Shown: positions 41,954 to 52,300 of the stretch, piece by piece | Position numbering within the stretch: the stretch's first letter is position 1 | Layout of the letters: every line of letters begins with the position of its first letter | Origin: Microbacterium imperiale | GTDB lineage: Bacteria; Actinomycetota; Actinomycetes; Actinomycetales; Microbacteriaceae | Length of the DNA: 64,000 nt | NCBI RefSeq assembly: GCF_017876655.1 | Contig: NZ_JAGIOK010000001.1 | Coordinates: forward strand, 682,001 to 746,000 | Direction of reading: 5' to 3' | Program-made: the position numbers and the translations under genes | The notes under the pieces: model-generated | What the model saw: only the letters and a program-made list of their open reading frames with translations | Databases searched by the model: none | Told to the model about the DNA's origin: nothing

Positions 41954-41996
41954 CGGCATTCCCGACTCCGGCGGGAGTCACGTGGGCGGGATGCCG
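41954..41996. promoter_or_regulatory. Nested inverted repeats between sufB and ctaA
   Basis: An inner hairpin GACTCC-GGCG-GGAGTC (41964-41979) lies inside outer arms CGGCATTCCCG (41954-41964) and CGGGATGCCG (41987-41996). It is in the 243-bp divergent gap, 40-80 bp before the sufB start. It could be an operator or an RNA element in the suf leader; no regulator can be named. Confidence 0.4.
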
Positions 41997-42029
41997 ATTC
42001 GCGGGCCTGATGGACGCGGGTACCGCGCC

Positions 42030-42035
42030 TAGACT
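42030..42035 (+). promoter_or_regulatory. Possible -10 hexamer of ctaA
   Basis: TAGACT in the sufB-ctaA gap, giving a leader of roughly 115 nt before the ctaA ATG. No other feature is apparent in that leader. Confidence 0.4.
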
Positions 42036-42157
42036 GTGGGGGGAGGACGTGCACACGCGCCGCCATCCCGAACACAGCCGATTCTACAGGCAACGCCCCC
42101 ACCCGAGGCGTGCCGAGAGCGTACGCGGCGCAGATCGAGCGCCGCCGGAGGAGTCCG

Positions 42158-43129
42158 ATGTCGCAGGTCCGCATCCGCCCAGGACTGATCGAGACGGTCA
42201 TGCCGCGCACCATCACGCGATGGACCCGCGTCATGGGATGGCTCCTGGTCATCACGAACATCGGCATCGTCGGAACGGGCGGTCTGGTGCGGCTCACCGG
42301 GTCGGGCATGGGCTGCGAGACGTGGCCCTATTGCACGGCGGAATCCCTCGTGCCGACGCCCGAGATGGGAGTGCACGGGCTCATCGAGTTCGGCAACCGC
42401 ACGCTGACCGGCGTTCTCGTGATCGTCGCCCTGCTGGCGTTCCTCTCGGTCATCCGGCTGCGCGCAACCCGCCGCGAGCTGCCCGTGCTCAGCTTCCTCG
42501 TCGGGTTCGGCATCATCGTGCAGGCCGTCGTCGGCGGCATCACCGTCTGGCTGCACCTGCACCCGAGCATCGTCGGCCTGCACTACCTCATCTCGGCCGC
42601 GCTCGTCGCGATCGCGACCGCGTTCCTCGTGCGCGTCTACGCCGCCCCGGGACCGCGCGAGCGCGTCGTGCCCCGCTGGTACGCGATCACGGCCCACCTG
42701 ACGACCGTCGCGGTCACCGTCACGGTGGTCGTGGGCATCCTGCTCACAGGGGCGGGTCCGCACGCCGGCGACGACGCCGCCGCTCGCAACGGCCTCGACC
42801 CCATCTTCTGGCAGCACGTGCACAGCTGGCCCGCGTACGCGACCCTCGCCCTGACGCTGGTGCTCGTGGCCGGCGCGCTGCGTCTTCCCCGCACCAGCGG
42901 GCTGCGCCGCTGGACGGGCCTGCTGCTGGGCGTCGAGCTCGTCCAGATCGCCGTGGGCCTGTGGCAGGCACGAACGGGCCTGCCCATCGTCCTGGTCAAC
43001 ATCCACATGGTGCTCGCGGTGGCTCTCGTTGCCGCCATGGTGACGGTCGTCATGAACCTCAAAGCCAGCGCCTCCCCCGATGCACGACGACCCGAGCTCC
43101 GGGAACCGGCGTACACAGACGCCTCATAG
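42158..43129 (+). CDS. ctaA: Haem A synthase
   Basis: 323 aa, eight membrane helices. It oxidises haem O to haem A for cytochrome oxidase. The conserved histidine segments include GVHGLIEFGNRTLTG, LHYLISAALVA, WQHVHSWPAYATL and VNIHMVLA; GSGMGCETWPYC holds the cysteine pair found in CtaA of Gram-positive bacteria. I chose ATG 42158, with CGGAGGAG upstream, over 42110. It lies next to ctaB on the other side of a small membrane protein gene. Confidence 0.95.
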   Translation: MSQVRIRPGLIETVMPRTITRWTRVMGWLLVITNIGIVGTGGLVRLTGSGMGCETWPYCTAESLVPTPEMGVHGLIEFGNRTLTGVLVIVALLAFLSVIRLRATRRELPVLSFLVGFGIIVQAVVGGITVWLHLHPSIVGLHYLISAALVAIATAFLVRVYAAPGPRERVVPRWYAITAHLTTVAVTVTVVVGILLTGAGPHAGDDAAARNGLDPIFWQHVHSWPAYATLALTLVLVAGALRLPRTSGLRRWTGLLLGVELVQIAVGLWQARTGLPIVLVNIHMVLAVALVAAMVTVVMNLKASASPDARRPELREPAYTDAS

Positions 43130-43208
43130 GTTGCGCATCGCGGACGCCGAGGTCGAGCCCGCAGAGTGTTCGAGGCCGTCGACGGCGGCCGCAACACGAA
43201 GGAGCAAC

Positions 43209-43706
43209 ATGACCGTTCACCCCCGCCTCGTCCGCAGCGTGCCGTTCTGGCTTCTGATCGTCGGATCGGTGGCGACGATCGGCGGTGGCGTCTACGTCCT
43301 CGTCGACAAGCTCACCAACATGGAGGCGACCATCCTGGACGGCACCGCCACGGGCGTCGACGTCTACGTCGGCCAGGTGTGGGGCGTCTTCGGCGGGATC
43401 CTCGTCGGAGCCGGCGCCCTCGGCCTGGCGCTCGCGCTCGCCGTCGCGGCGGTCCGCGCCGGCCTGACCCGCCGCGAGGCCGACCACGACCACGACGAGC
43501 ACGACTCCCGCGGCGAGGCGCACACCGCGTCGGAGGCGTCCATCTCCGCCCCCGCCACCACGGCGGTTCCCGCGCACGCGCCTGCGGCTGAGACCGCGGC
43601 AGCACCGGTGGTGCCCACGTCCGCCGACGTCACCGCTTCGCCGGAGCCCACCGTCTCGTCGACCACCCCCGACGCCTCGGACAGCTCGGACGCCTCGCAC
43701 CGCTGA
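43209..43706 (+). CDS. Uncharacterised two-helix membrane protein
   Basis: 165 aa. Two membrane helices occupy about residues 10-30 (FWLLIVGSVATIGGGVYVLV) and 55-80 (VFGGILVGAGALGLALALAV), with the conserved-looking ILDGTATGVDVYVGQVWGVF between them. After residue 85 comes a His/Asp/Glu patch (HDHDEHD) and a long Ala/Thr/Ser/Pro-rich disordered tail. I do not know its function. ATG with GAAGGAG. It follows ctaA by 79 bp and is ended by the hairpin at 43746-43796. Confidence 0.75.
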   Translation: MTVHPRLVRSVPFWLLIVGSVATIGGGVYVLVDKLTNMEATILDGTATGVDVYVGQVWGVFGGILVGAGALGLALALAVAAVRAGLTRREADHDHDEHDSRGEAHTASEASISAPATTAVPAHAPAAETAAAPVVPTSADVTASPEPTVSSTTPDASDSSDASHR

Positions 43707-43745
43707 GCACCGCCCGCCGAAGCCCCGCTCCGGCGGCGCCGCCCC

Positions 43746-43796
43746 AACGGCCGTCCTCCGCATCACCGCCCATCGGGCGAGCGGAGGACGGCCGTT
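43746..43796. terminator. Bidirectional terminator between the membrane protein gene and ctaB
   Basis: A perfect 16-bp stem starting AACGGCCGTCC, with a 19-nt loop, lies between convergent genes; TTTCGC follows on the + strand. Confidence 0.7.
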
Positions 43797-43845
43797 TCGC
43801 GTTGCCCGTCTCGCGCGGCATCCGCCGCCGACCCGCGGCCGAACG

Positions 43846-44778
43846 TCAGAAGGGCAGCAGCGGGTCGATCGCGATCGCCACGAAGACGAGCGTCAGATAG
43901 GTGATCGAGGCGTGGAACACGCGCATCGGCCGGGCCTGCTCACCGCGCACCGCGCGGTTGTACAGGCGGTGCGACTCGTACAGGAACCAGCCGCCGAACA
44001 CCACGGCGGACACGCTGTAGACGAGGCCCATCGGCGCGACGGGGATGAGGAGCAGCGAGCAGGCGACGGTGGCCCAGGCGTACAGGATGACCTGCAGCCC
44101 GACCTGCGAGCCGTTGCGGGTCGCGCCGAGCATCGGCACGTCGACCTCGTCGTAGTCGTTCTTGTACTTCATCGACAGCGGCCAGTAGTGCGGCGGCGTC
44201 CAGAGAAAGACGAGGACGAAGAGGATCAGCGCGGCCCACGACAGCGATCCGGTGACGGCCGACCAGCCGATCACGACGGGGAAGCAGCCGGCGATCCCGC
44301 CCCAGACGATGTTCTGCTCGGTGCGACGCTTGAGGATCATCGTGTAGATCACGACGTAGAAGAAGATCGCGAAGACGCTCAGCGACGCGGCGACCCAGTT
44401 CGTGGTGGCGGCGAGCCACGCGGTCGATGCGACGGCGAGCGTCCAGGCGAAGATGAGGGCGCCACGCGGAGAGACCTCGCCGGTGACGATCGGCCGGTTC
44501 TCGGTGCGCTTCATGTGCGCGTCGATGTCGCGATCGAGGTACATGTTGAACGCGGCGGCGGATCCGGCGCTCATCGCCCCACCCACGACCGTCGCGAGCA
44601 CGAGCCACAGGTTCGGCAGCCCGCCGGCGGCCAGCAGCATCACGGGCACCGTCGTGACCAGCAGCAGCTCCAGCACGCGCGGTTTGGTCAACGCGACGTA
44701 CGCGCGCACCTTCGCACCGAGAGACGTGCCGCGAGAGGTGTCGACGGAGACCGAACCGGCAGTCGTCGTGATGTCCAT
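43846..44778 (-). CDS. ctaB: Protohaem IX farnesyltransferase (haem O synthase)
   Basis: 310 aa, about nine membrane helices. It adds a farnesyl group to haem B, giving haem O, the substrate of CtaA. The prenyl-diphosphate motif is [19 protein letters not shown] at about residue 85, and the second Asp-rich loop is [15 protein letters not shown] chose ATG 44778, with GGGGAG upstream, over 44790. It is divergent from tkt, an arrangement known from other actinobacteria. Confidence 0.95.
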   Translation of the reverse strand: MDITTTAGSVSVDTSRGTSLGAKVRAYVALTKPRVLELLLVTTVPVMLLAAGGLPNLWLVLATVVGGAMSAGSAAAFNMYLDRDIDAHMKRTENRPIVTGEVSPRGALIFAWTLAVASTAWLAATTNWVAASLSVFAIFFYVVIYTMILKRRTEQNIVWGGIAGCFPVVIGWSAVTGSLSWAALILFVLVFLWTPPHYWPLSMKYKNDYDEVDVPMLGATRNGSQVGLQVILYAWATVACSLLLIPVAPMGLVYSVSAVVFGGWFLYESHRLYNRAVRGEQARPMRVFHASITYLTLVFVAIAIDPLLPF

Positions 44779-44909
44779 CGCTCCCCGCATCTCACCGCTG
44801 TGAACCTGTCCAGTCTACGTCATGCCGCCGAGCCGGCTCCCGGGAGGCCGCTCCCCTACCACGTCTGTCACACGGCGACGCGGCGGCCCCGGCGTCGCGG
44901 CGTGCTCGC

Positions 44910-44915
44910 TATGCT
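44910..44915 (+). promoter_or_regulatory. Possible -10 hexamer of tkt
   Basis: TATGCT in the 225-bp ctaB-tkt gap, giving a leader of roughly 80 nt before the tkt GTG. I see no other feature in the gap. Confidence 0.4.
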
Positions 44916-45003
44916 GAAGGCACACGCGCGCCAGCGCCGAAACCCTCCCTTCCTGACTGCGGAGCGGCATGCGCCGGCGCTGCCTCTCGAGAAAGGCGAC
45001 CGA

Positions 45004-47082
45004 GTGTCGGAACTTCGTTGGGATGAGGTCGATCGGCGCGCGGTGGACACCGCCCGCGTCCTGGCCGCGGATGCGGTGGAGAAGGTGGGCAACGGCCACC
45101 CGGGGACGGCGATGAGCCTCGCCCCCGCCGCCTACCTCCTGTACCAGCGGGTGCTGCGGCACGACCCGACCGACACCGACTGGCTCGGACGCGACCGGTT
45201 CATCCTCTCCGCCGGCCACTCCTCGCTCACGCAGTACGTCCAGCTGTACCTCGGCGGCTTCGGGCTCGAGCTCGACGACCTCAAGGCGCTGCGCACGTGG
45301 GGCTCCCTCACCCCGGGTCACCCCGAGTACGGCCACACCAAGGGCGTCGAGATCACGACCGGCCCGCTCGGCCAGGGCCTCGCGACCTCCGTGGGCTTCG
45401 CCTACGCCGCACGCTATGAGCGCGGACTCTTCGACCCGGATGCCGCGCCCGGCACGTCCCCGTTCGACCACTACGTCTACGTGATCGCCAGCGACGGCGA
45501 CATCCAGGAGGGCATCACGGCCGAGGCCGGGTCGCTCGCAGGCCACCAGCAGCTCGGCAACCTCATCGCGATCTACGACGCGAACCAGATCTCGATCGAG
45601 GACGACACCAACGTCGCCTTCACCGAAGACGTCGCCGCCCGCTACGAGGCCTACGGCTGGCACGTGCAGACGGTCGACTGGAAGAGCACCGGCGAGTACG
45701 TCGAGGACGTCGCCGCCCTCTACGCCGCCATCGAGGCCGCGAAGGGCGAGACCGACAAGCCCTCCCTCATCGTCCTGAAGACGATCATCGGCTGGCCCGC
45801 TCCCGGCAAGCAGAACACCGGCAAGATCCACGGTTCGGCTCTCGGTGCCGACGAGCTCGCCGCCACCAAGAAGGTGCTCGGCTTCGACCCCGAGAAGACG
45901 TTCGAGGTCGCCGACGACGTCATCGCCCACACCCGGTCGCTCGCCGAGCGCGCGGCGGCCGACCGCGCCGAGTGGCAGAAGGCCTTCGACGCCTGGGCCG
46001 AGGCCAAGCCCGAGCGCAAGGCGCTGCTCGATCGCCTGGAGTCGGGCGAGCTGCCCGCCGACGTCAGCGTCCCCGCATTCGAGGCGGGCAAGGCGGTCTC
46101 GACGCGTGCGGCGAGCGGGCAGGTCATCAACGCCCTCGCCGACCAGCTCCCCGAGCTGTGGGGAGGCTCGGCCGACCTCGCCGAGTCGAACCTGACGACG
46201 ATCAAGTCGGGCAAGAGCTTCATCCCCACCGAGTGGTCCACGCACGAGTGGTCGGGCGACCCCTACGGCCGCGTCCTTCACTTCGGCATCCGCGAGCACG
46301 CGATGGGCGCCATCGTCAACGGCATCGTCCTGCACGGCAAGACGCGCGCCTTCGGCGGCACCTTCCTCATCTTCAGCGACTACATGCGCCCCGCGGTGCG
46401 TCTGGCCGCCCTGATGAACATCCCGTCGATCTACGTGTGGACGCACGACTCCATCGCCCTCGGCGAGGACGGCCCGACGCACCAGCCGATCGAGCAGATC
46501 TCGTCGCTGCGCCTCATCCCGAACTTCGCGGTGATCCGCCCCGCCGACGCGAACGAGACCGCCGCGGCGTGGCACGAGCTGCTCCGCCGTCAGGCCGGAC
46601 CCGCGGGCATCGCCCTGACGCGTCAGAACATCCCGGTGTTCCCCCGCGGTGAGGACGGCTTCGCCACCACCGAAGGCGTCGCGAAGGGCGCATACGTGCT
46701 CGTCGACGCCGAGGGCGGCCAGCCGGACGTCATCATCATCGCCACCGGTTCCGAGGTGCAGCTGGCCGTCGAGGCCCGCGAGCAGCTCGCCGCCGACGGC
46801 ATCCAGGCGCGCGTCGTGTCGGCTCCCTCGCTGGAGTGGTTCGCCGAGCAGGACGAGGCCTACCGCGAGTCGGTGCTGCCCGCCGCGGTGCGGGCCCGCG
46901 TCTCGGTCGAGGCCGGCGCGACCCCGCTGTGGCGCTCGCTCGTGGGCGACCGTGGTCGCTCCGTCGGCATCGACCACTTCGGCGCATCGGCCGACTACCA
47001 GACCCTGTTCGAGAAGTTCGGCATCACCACCGAGGCCGTCGTCGCGGCCGCCCGCGCAACCGTTGAGGAGAACAACGCATGA
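45004..47082 (+). CDS. tkt: Transketolase
   Basis: 692 aa. It moves two-carbon units in the non-oxidative pentose phosphate pathway, with thiamine diphosphate. The N-terminal domain has [19 protein letters not shown] and [13 protein letters not shown], the cofactor motif starts at [11 protein letters not shown], and the pyrimidine domain holds [19 protein letters not shown] and [17 protein letters not shown] start at 45004 with GAAAGG; the frame stays open upstream over ctaB but no family-like sequence is there. ATGA overlap with tal. Confidence 0.96.
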   Translation: MSELRWDEVDRRAVDTARVLAADAVEKVGNGHPGTAMSLAPAAYLLYQRVLRHDPTDTDWLGRDRFILSAGHSSLTQYVQLYLGGFGLELDDLKALRTWGSLTPGHPEYGHTKGVEITTGPLGQGLATSVGFAYAARYERGLFDPDAAPGTSPFDHYVYVIASDGDIQEGITAEAGSLAGHQQLGNLIAIYDANQISIEDDTNVAFTEDVAARYEAYGWHVQTVDWKSTGEYVEDVAALYAAIEAAKGETDKPSLIVLKTIIGWPAPGKQNTGKIHGSALGADELAATKKVLGFDPEKTFEVADDVIAHTRSLAERAAADRAEWQKAFDAWAEAKPERKALLDRLESGELPADVSVPAFEAGKAVSTRAASGQVINALADQLPELWGGSADLAESNLTTIKSGKSFIPTEWSTHEWSGDPYGRVLHFGIREHAMGAIVNGIVLHGKTRAFGGTFLIFSDYMRPAVRLAALMNIPSIYVWTHDSIALGEDGPTHQPIEQISSLRLIPNFAVIRPADANETAAAWHELLRRQAGPAGIALTRQNIPVFPRGEDGFATTEGVAKGAYVLVDAEGGQPDVIIIATGSEVQLAVEAREQLAADGIQARVVSAPSLEWFAEQDEAYRESVLPAAVRARVSVEAGATPLWRSLVGDRGRSVGIDHFGASADYQTLFEKFGITTEAVVAAARATVEENNA

Positions 47083-48185
47083 GCACCCCCACCCAGGACC
47101 TCTCCGACGCCGGCGTCAGCATCTGGCTCGACGATCTGTCGCGTCAGCGGATCACGACCGGCAATCTCCAGGAGCTCATCGACACGCGCAACGTCGTCGG
47201 CGTGACGACCAACCCGTCGATCTTCCAGGCGGCGATCAGCGCGGGTGTCGGCTACGAGGAGGCGATCGAGGCGCAGGCCAAGGCCGGCGCGTCCACCGAC
47301 GACACGATCTTCGAGCTGACCACGACGGACGTCCGGAACGCGTCCGACATCTTCCGCCCGATCTTCGACAAGACCGGCGGCGTCGACGGCCGCGTGTCGA
47401 TCGAGGTCTCCCCCGACCTCGCCCACGACACCGACGCGACGATCGCCGAGGCGAAGAAGCTCGCCGCGGCCGTCGACCGTCCGAACGTGCTCATCAAGAT
47501 CCCCGCGACCAAGGCCGGCCTGCCGGCGATCACCGAGGTCATCGCCGCGGGCATCAGCGTCAACGTCACGCTGATCTTCTCGCTCGAGCGCTACAGCGAG
47601 GTCATCGAGGCGTACCTGACGGGTCTCGAGCGCGCTCGCGAGGCCGGCATCGACCTCGGCGGCATCCACTCGGTCGCGTCGTTCTTCGTCTCGCGTGTGG
47701 ACACCGAGGTCGACAAGCGTCTGGTCGCCATCGGCACGGATGCCGCGAACGAGCTGAAGTCGCTCGCCGGCGTCGCGAACGCACGTCTGGCCTACGAGCT
47801 GTTCGAGCAGAAGTTCGCCGAGCAGCGCGCGCAGGACCTCGTCGCCGCCGGCGCGAACCTGCAGCGTCCGCTGTGGGCGTCGACGGGCGTCAAGGACCCC
47901 GCACTGCCCGACACCCTCTACGTCACCGAGCTCGTGGCTCCCGGCACGGTCAACACCATGCCCGAGAAGACGCTCCAGGCGACCTTCGACCACGGCGTGA
48001 TCTCCGGCGACACGGTCACCGGGGGCTACGAGGCGGCGCACAAGGTGTTCGCCGACCTCGCCGCCGTCGGAGTCGACCTCGACGAGGTCACCCAGCTGCT
48101 CGAGGACGAGGGCGTCGACAAGTTCATCGCGTCCTGGCACGACCTGCAGGGCACGGTGACGGCAGCCCTGGAGAGCGCCCGGTGA
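47079..48185 (+). CDS. tal: Transaldolase
   Basis: 368 aa, the actinobacterial long form. It transfers the dihydroxyacetone unit from sedoheptulose-7-phosphate. The N-terminus has [15 protein letters not shown] and the Schiff-base lysine lies in [16 protein letters not shown]. The later block [18 protein letters not shown] is also typical. The start overlaps the tkt stop (ATGA) and its own stop overlaps the pgi GTG. Confidence 0.96.
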   Translation: MSTPTQDLSDAGVSIWLDDLSRQRITTGNLQELIDTRNVVGVTTNPSIFQAAISAGVGYEEAIEAQAKAGASTDDTIFELTTTDVRNASDIFRPIFDKTGGVDGRVSIEVSPDLAHDTDATIAEAKKLAAAVDRPNVLIKIPATKAGLPAITEVIAAGISVNVTLIFSLERYSEVIEAYLTGLERAREAGIDLGGIHSVASFFVSRVDTEVDKRLVAIGTDAANELKSLAGVANARLAYELFEQKFAEQRAQDLVAAGANLQRPLWASTGVKDPALPDTLYVTELVAPGTVNTMPEKTLQATFDHGVISGDTVTGGYEAAHKVFADLAAVGVDLDEVTQLLEDEGVDKFIASWHDLQGTVTAALESAR

Positions 48186-49801
48186 GCTTCGAGATCCACG
48201 TCTCGGGTCACGTCTCCGAGGTCGTCGAGCAGACGGTCCCGGGCCTCGTCGCCGATCTCGTCGCAAGCGGGATCACCGCCGGCGACGCCGACCTGTGGGG
48301 ACCGGATGCCGCCGACGAGGCGTCTCGGCGCCTCGGGTGGGTCCAGGCCGTCACGGTCTCGCGCCCGCTGGTCGCCGAGATCGAGGCGCTCCGCGCGGAC
48401 CTCGTCGCGCGCGGCGTGACCCGTGTCGTGCTCGCGGGGATGGGTGGTTCCTCGCTCGCACCCGAGGTGATCGCCCGCACGCACGGCGTGCCCCTGACGA
48501 TCCTCGACTCCACCGCCCCCGGCCAGGTGCTGGCGGCGATCGACGGCGACCCCGAGACGGGCGGTCTCGAGCAGACCGTGCTCGTCGTGTCGTCGAAGTC
48601 CGGATCGACGGTCGAGACGGATGCCGCAAGGCGCGCGTTCGCCGCTGCGTGGAGCGATCTCGGCATCGACCCGGCCGACCGCATCGTCGTCGTCACCGAC
48701 CCGGGCTCGCCGCTCGAGGCCGAGGCGCGCGCAGCCGGTCACCGGGTGTTCGCGGCCGACCCCAACGTGGGCGGGCGCTACTCGGCACTCACGGCGTTCG
48801 GCCTCGTGCCCGCGGGCCTTGCCGGTGCGGACATCGGGCAGCTGCTCGACGAAGCGGACGCGACCCTGCTCGAGGTCGCCGTCGATGACCCGCGCAACCC
48901 GGCGCTCGTGCTGGCCGCGGCGATCGCGGGTGGACAGCCGCGGCGCGACAAGCTGGCGCTCATCAGCGACGGCACCCACATCGTCGGTCTGCCCGACTGG
49001 ATCGAGCAGCTCATCGCGGAGTCGACGGGCAAGTCCGGGACCGGCATCCTGCCCGTCGTCATGACACCGCTCTCGCCCGAGCTCGACCTCCCTCTGGATG
49101 ACCTGCAGGTGGTCCGCCTGGTCGGCGACGCGGTGCACTTCCAGATCCTCGAGCAGCACCCGGGCGAGATCCTCGTCAGCGGTTCCCTCGGCGCGCAGTT
49201 CCTCGTCTGGGAGTACGCGACGGCGATCGCGGGACGACTGCTCGGCATCGACCCGTTCGATCAGCCCGACGTCGAGGCGGCCAAGGCCGCCGCCCGCGGT
49301 CTGCTCGACGCGCAGCCCGTCCCGACAGCGCCGGCGTTCGTCGAGAACGGCGTCGAGGTGCGCGTCTCCGAACCGTCGCTCGCGGCGGACGGCACCCTGG
49401 CGGGCGTCCTGTCGGCTCTGTGGCAGCGCGTGCCCGCGGACGGCTACGTCGCGGTGCAGGCGTACGTCGACCGAGGCTCCGTGCCGCAGCTGGCCGGCGT
49501 GCGCGAACTCATCGCCGCCGACGCGGGCCGTCCGACGACGTTCGGCTGGGGACCGCGGTTCCTGCACTCCACCGGTCAGTACCACAAGGGCGGACCGGCG
49601 AACGGGGTGTTCCTCCAGATCACCGAACGCACCGACGTCGACCTCGAGATCCCCGGGCGCCCCTTCACCTTCGGTCGACTGATCGAGGCACAGGCATCCG
49701 GCGACGCCGCGGTGCTGGCCGAACGCGGCCGCCCCGTCGTGACGCTGACCCTCACGGATCCCGCCACCGAGGTCCTCACCCTTTTCGAAGCAGCCCAGTA
49801 G
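48182..49801 (+). CDS. pgi: Glucose-6-phosphate isomerase
   Basis: 539 aa. It interconverts glucose-6-phosphate and fructose-6-phosphate. The two SIS-type domains carry [16 protein letters not shown] and [14 protein letters not shown] in the first half, and [18 protein letters not shown], with conserved His/Lys, near the C-terminus. Start GTG is coupled to tal by a GTGA overlap. Its presence between tal and zwf joins glycolysis and both branches of the pentose phosphate pathway in one unit. Confidence 0.94.
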   Translation: MSFEIHVSGHVSEVVEQTVPGLVADLVASGITAGDADLWGPDAADEASRRLGWVQAVTVSRPLVAEIEALRADLVARGVTRVVLAGMGGSSLAPEVIARTHGVPLTILDSTAPGQVLAAIDGDPETGGLEQTVLVVSSKSGSTVETDAARRAFAAAWSDLGIDPADRIVVVTDPGSPLEAEARAAGHRVFAADPNVGGRYSALTAFGLVPAGLAGADIGQLLDEADATLLEVAVDDPRNPALVLAAAIAGGQPRRDKLALISDGTHIVGLPDWIEQLIAESTGKSGTGILPVVMTPLSPELDLPLDDLQVVRLVGDAVHFQILEQHPGEILVSGSLGAQFLVWEYATAIAGRLLGIDPFDQPDVEAAKAAARGLLDAQPVPTAPAFVENGVEVRVSEPSLAADGTLAGVLSALWQRVPADGYVAVQAYVDRGSVPQLAGVRELIAADAGRPTTFGWGPRFLHSTGQYHKGGPANGVFLQITERTDVDLEIPGRPFTFGRLIEAQASGDAAVLAERGRPVVTLTLTDPATEVLTLFEAAQ

Positions 49802-49813
49802 GAAGACCCTCCC

Positions 49814-51361
49814 ATGACCGTGGAGATCTCGCGCGCCCACAACCCTCTGCGCGATCCCGACGACCGCCGCCTGAACCGCATCGCGGGGCCCAGCGCCCTC
49901 GTGATCTTCGGCGTCACCGGCGACCTGTCGCGGAAGAAGCTCATGCCCGCCGTCTACGACCTCGCCAACCGCGGGCTGCTGCCACCGGGCTTCGCGCTCG
50001 TGGGCTTCGCCCGCCGCGACTGGGAGGACCAGGACTTCGCCGAGGTCGTGCACGCCGCCGTCAAGCAGTACGCGCGCACGCCGTTCCGCGAGGAGACCTG
50101 GAAGCAGCTGCTGCAGGGCATCCGCTTCGTGTCCGGCGAGTTCGGTGACGCCGACGCGTTCAGCCGTCTGCGCGAGACCGTCGAGAAGCTCGACGTCGAT
50201 CGAGGCACGATGGGCAACCACGCGTTCTACCTGTCGATCCCGCCGAAGGACTTCCCCATCGTGGCGAAGCAGCTCAAGGACTCGGGCCTGGTCGACGAGA
50301 ACGCCGACAGCGACACGTGGCGCCGCGTCGTCATCGAGAAGCCGTTCGGCAGCGACCTGAAGACGGCCCGCGAGCTCAACGCGGCGCTCGAAGTGGCCTT
50401 CCCGGCCGACTCCATTTTCCGCATCGACCACTACCTCGGTAAGGAGACGGTGCAGAACATCCTCGCGCTGCGTTTCGCGAACGAGCTGTTCGAGCCGATC
50501 TGGAACGCCAACTACGTCGACCACGTCCAGATCACGATGGCCGAGGACATCGGCGTCGGCGGCCGTGCCGGCTACTACGACGGCATCGGCGCGGCCCGCG
50601 ACGTCATCCAGAATCACCTGCTGCAGCTGCTCGCGCTCACCGCGATGGAAGAGCCCATCTCGATGGAGGCGAACCACCTGCGCGCCGAGAAGGAGAAGGT
50701 GCTCGCCGCGGTTCAGCTGCCCGAGGATCTGTCGACCGCCACGGCGCGCGGACAGTACGCCGGCGGCTGGCAGGGCGGTGAGGAGGTCACCGGGTTCCTC
50801 GCCGAGGAGGGGATGGATCCGCAGTCGACCACCGAGACGTATGCGGCCATCAAGGTCGACATCGCCACGCGTCGCTGGGCCGGGGTTCCGTTCTACCTCC
50901 GCACCGGCAAGCGGCTCGGCCGTCGCGTCACCGAGATCGCAGTGGTGTTCAAGCGCGCCCCGCAGCACCTCTTCCTGCGCAACCAGACCACGGAGCTCGG
51001 GCAGAACGCGCTCGTCATCCGGGTCCAGCCCGACGAGGGCGTCACGATCCGTTTCGGCTCGAAGGTGCCCGGCGCCGCCACCGAGGTGCGCGACGTGACG
51101 ATGGACTTCGGTTACGGCCACGCGTTCACCGAGTCCAGCCCCGAGGCCTACGAGCGCCTCATCCTCGATGTGCTGCTCGGCGACCCGCCGCTGTTCCCCC
51201 GTCACGAAGAGGTCGAGCTGTCGTGGCGCATCCTCGACCCGGTCGAGAAGTTCTGGGCCGAGCAGGGCGGACCGCTCGAGCAGTATGCCCCCGGCTCGTG
51301 GGGCCCCACTTCCGCAGATGAACTGCTGGCCCGCGACGGCCGCGTCTGGAGGCGTCCATGA
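49814..51361 (+). CDS. zwf: Glucose-6-phosphate 1-dehydrogenase
   Basis: 515 aa. It makes NADPH and 6-phosphogluconolactone. The Rossmann motif is FGVTGDLSRKKLMPAVYDL at about residues 34-52, and the active-site block is FRIDHYLGKETVQNIL with catalytic His. KRAPQHLFL and the C-terminal LGDPPLFPRHEEVELSW are family-typical. It ends in an ATGA overlap with opcA, which encodes its assembly partner. Confidence 0.97.
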   Translation: MTVEISRAHNPLRDPDDRRLNRIAGPSALVIFGVTGDLSRKKLMPAVYDLANRGLLPPGFALVGFARRDWEDQDFAEVVHAAVKQYARTPFREETWKQLLQGIRFVSGEFGDADAFSRLRETVEKLDVDRGTMGNHAFYLSIPPKDFPIVAKQLKDSGLVDENADSDTWRRVVIEKPFGSDLKTARELNAALEVAFPADSIFRIDHYLGKETVQNILALRFANELFEPIWNANYVDHVQITMAEDIGVGGRAGYYDGIGAARDVIQNHLLQLLALTAMEEPISMEANHLRAEKEKVLAAVQLPEDLSTATARGQYAGGWQGGEEVTGFLAEEGMDPQSTTETYAAIKVDIATRRWAGVPFYLRTGKRLGRRVTEIAVVFKRAPQHLFLRNQTTELGQNALVIRVQPDEGVTIRFGSKVPGAATEVRDVTMDFGYGHAFTESSPEAYERLILDVLLGDPPLFPRHEEVELSWRILDPVEKFWAEQGGPLEQYAPGSWGPTSADELLARDGRVWRRP

Positions 51362-52299
51362 TCGTCGACCTGCCCGACACCACGGTGTCGAAGATCGCCC
51401 GTGAGCTGGTCAACGTGCGCGAGGAGGGCGGCGCCGTCGCCCTCGGCCGCGTGCTGACGCTCGTGATCGCGACATCCCACGGGCTCGAGGAGGACGCCAT
51501 CGAGGCGGCCAACGACGCCTCGCGCGAGCACCCCATGCGGGTCATCGTGCTCATCACGCAGCCCGACGGCGAGTCGAAGCTCGACGCCCAGATCCGCGTG
51601 GGCGGCGACGCCGGCGCGAGCGAGGTCGTGGTGCTTCGCGCCAGCGGCGGCGCCGCGAGCAACGACGAGGCACTCATCACCGGCCTGCTGCTGCCCGACG
51701 CTCCCGTCGTGGCCTGGTGGCCCGATCACCCGCCGGCACGGCCGTCGCAGTCGCCCATCGGCCGCATCGCGCAGCGCCGCATCACCGACGCCTCGACTCT
51801 GCCCTACGACAGCGGACGCCTCGCGGCTCTGGGTGACGGCTACGCGCCCGGCGACACCGACCTGGCCTGGACGCGCCTGACGCACTGGCGGGAACAGCTC
51901 GCGGCGGTGCTCGACCAGCCGCCCTACGAGCCGGTCACCGCGGTCGAGGTCATCGGCAGCGGCAGCTCGCCCTCGACCGGGCTGCTCGCGGCCTGGCTGC
52001 GCCTCATGCTCGACGTCCCCGTCGAATGGCGTTACGCGCCCAGCGACGAGTGGGAGCACGGCATCCGCAGCGTCCGCCTCAAGCGGCCGAGCGGCGACGT
52101 GCTGCTCGAGCGGTCGACGCCGGTGGATGCGACGCTGACCCAGTCCGGGCAGCCGTCGCACGACCTGGTCCTTCCCCGCCGGACGCTGCGCGAATGCCTC
52201 GCCGAGGAGCTGCGCCGCCTCGGACCCGACGTCCTGTACGGCCGCGTGATCACCGAGGGATGGCAGCGGCTGCACGGCGCGCCGGAGCAGGGCGCCTGA
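51358..52299 (+). CDS. opcA: Glucose-6-phosphate dehydrogenase assembly protein OpcA
   Basis: 313 aa. OpcA helps Zwf form its active oligomer in cyanobacteria and actinobacteria. The N-terminal MIVDLPDTTVSKIARELVNV and APVVAWWPDHPP in the middle are recognisable family stretches. The start is coupled to zwf (ATGA) and pgl follows after one base, so the three are translated together. Confidence 0.94.
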   Translation: MIVDLPDTTVSKIARELVNVREEGGAVALGRVLTLVIATSHGLEEDAIEAANDASREHPMRVIVLITQPDGESKLDAQIRVGGDAGASEVVVLRASGGAASNDEALITGLLLPDAPVVAWWPDHPPARPSQSPIGRIAQRRITDASTLPYDSGRLAALGDGYAPGDTDLAWTRLTHWREQLAAVLDQPPYEPVTAVEVIGSGSSPSTGLLAAWLRLMLDVPVEWRYAPSDEWEHGIRSVRLKRPSGDVLLERSTPVDATLTQSGQPSHDLVLPRRTLRECLAEELRRLGPDVLYGRVITEGWQRLHGAPEQGA

Positions 52300-52300
52300 G

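Noticed and set aside
42110..42157. Upstream ATG of ctaA at 42110
   Set aside because: The extra residues are Arg-rich and non-conserved; ATG 42158 has a CGGAGGAG at good spacing.
44815..46977. 720-codon minus-strand frame over tkt
   Set aside because: It lies entirely antisense to a conserved transketolase and has no recognisable motif.
48189..51205. Open frame of about 1000 codons on the minus strand over pgi and zwf
   Set aside because: Both genes on the + strand are certain. The antisense translation is compositionally a GC-rich artefact without domains.
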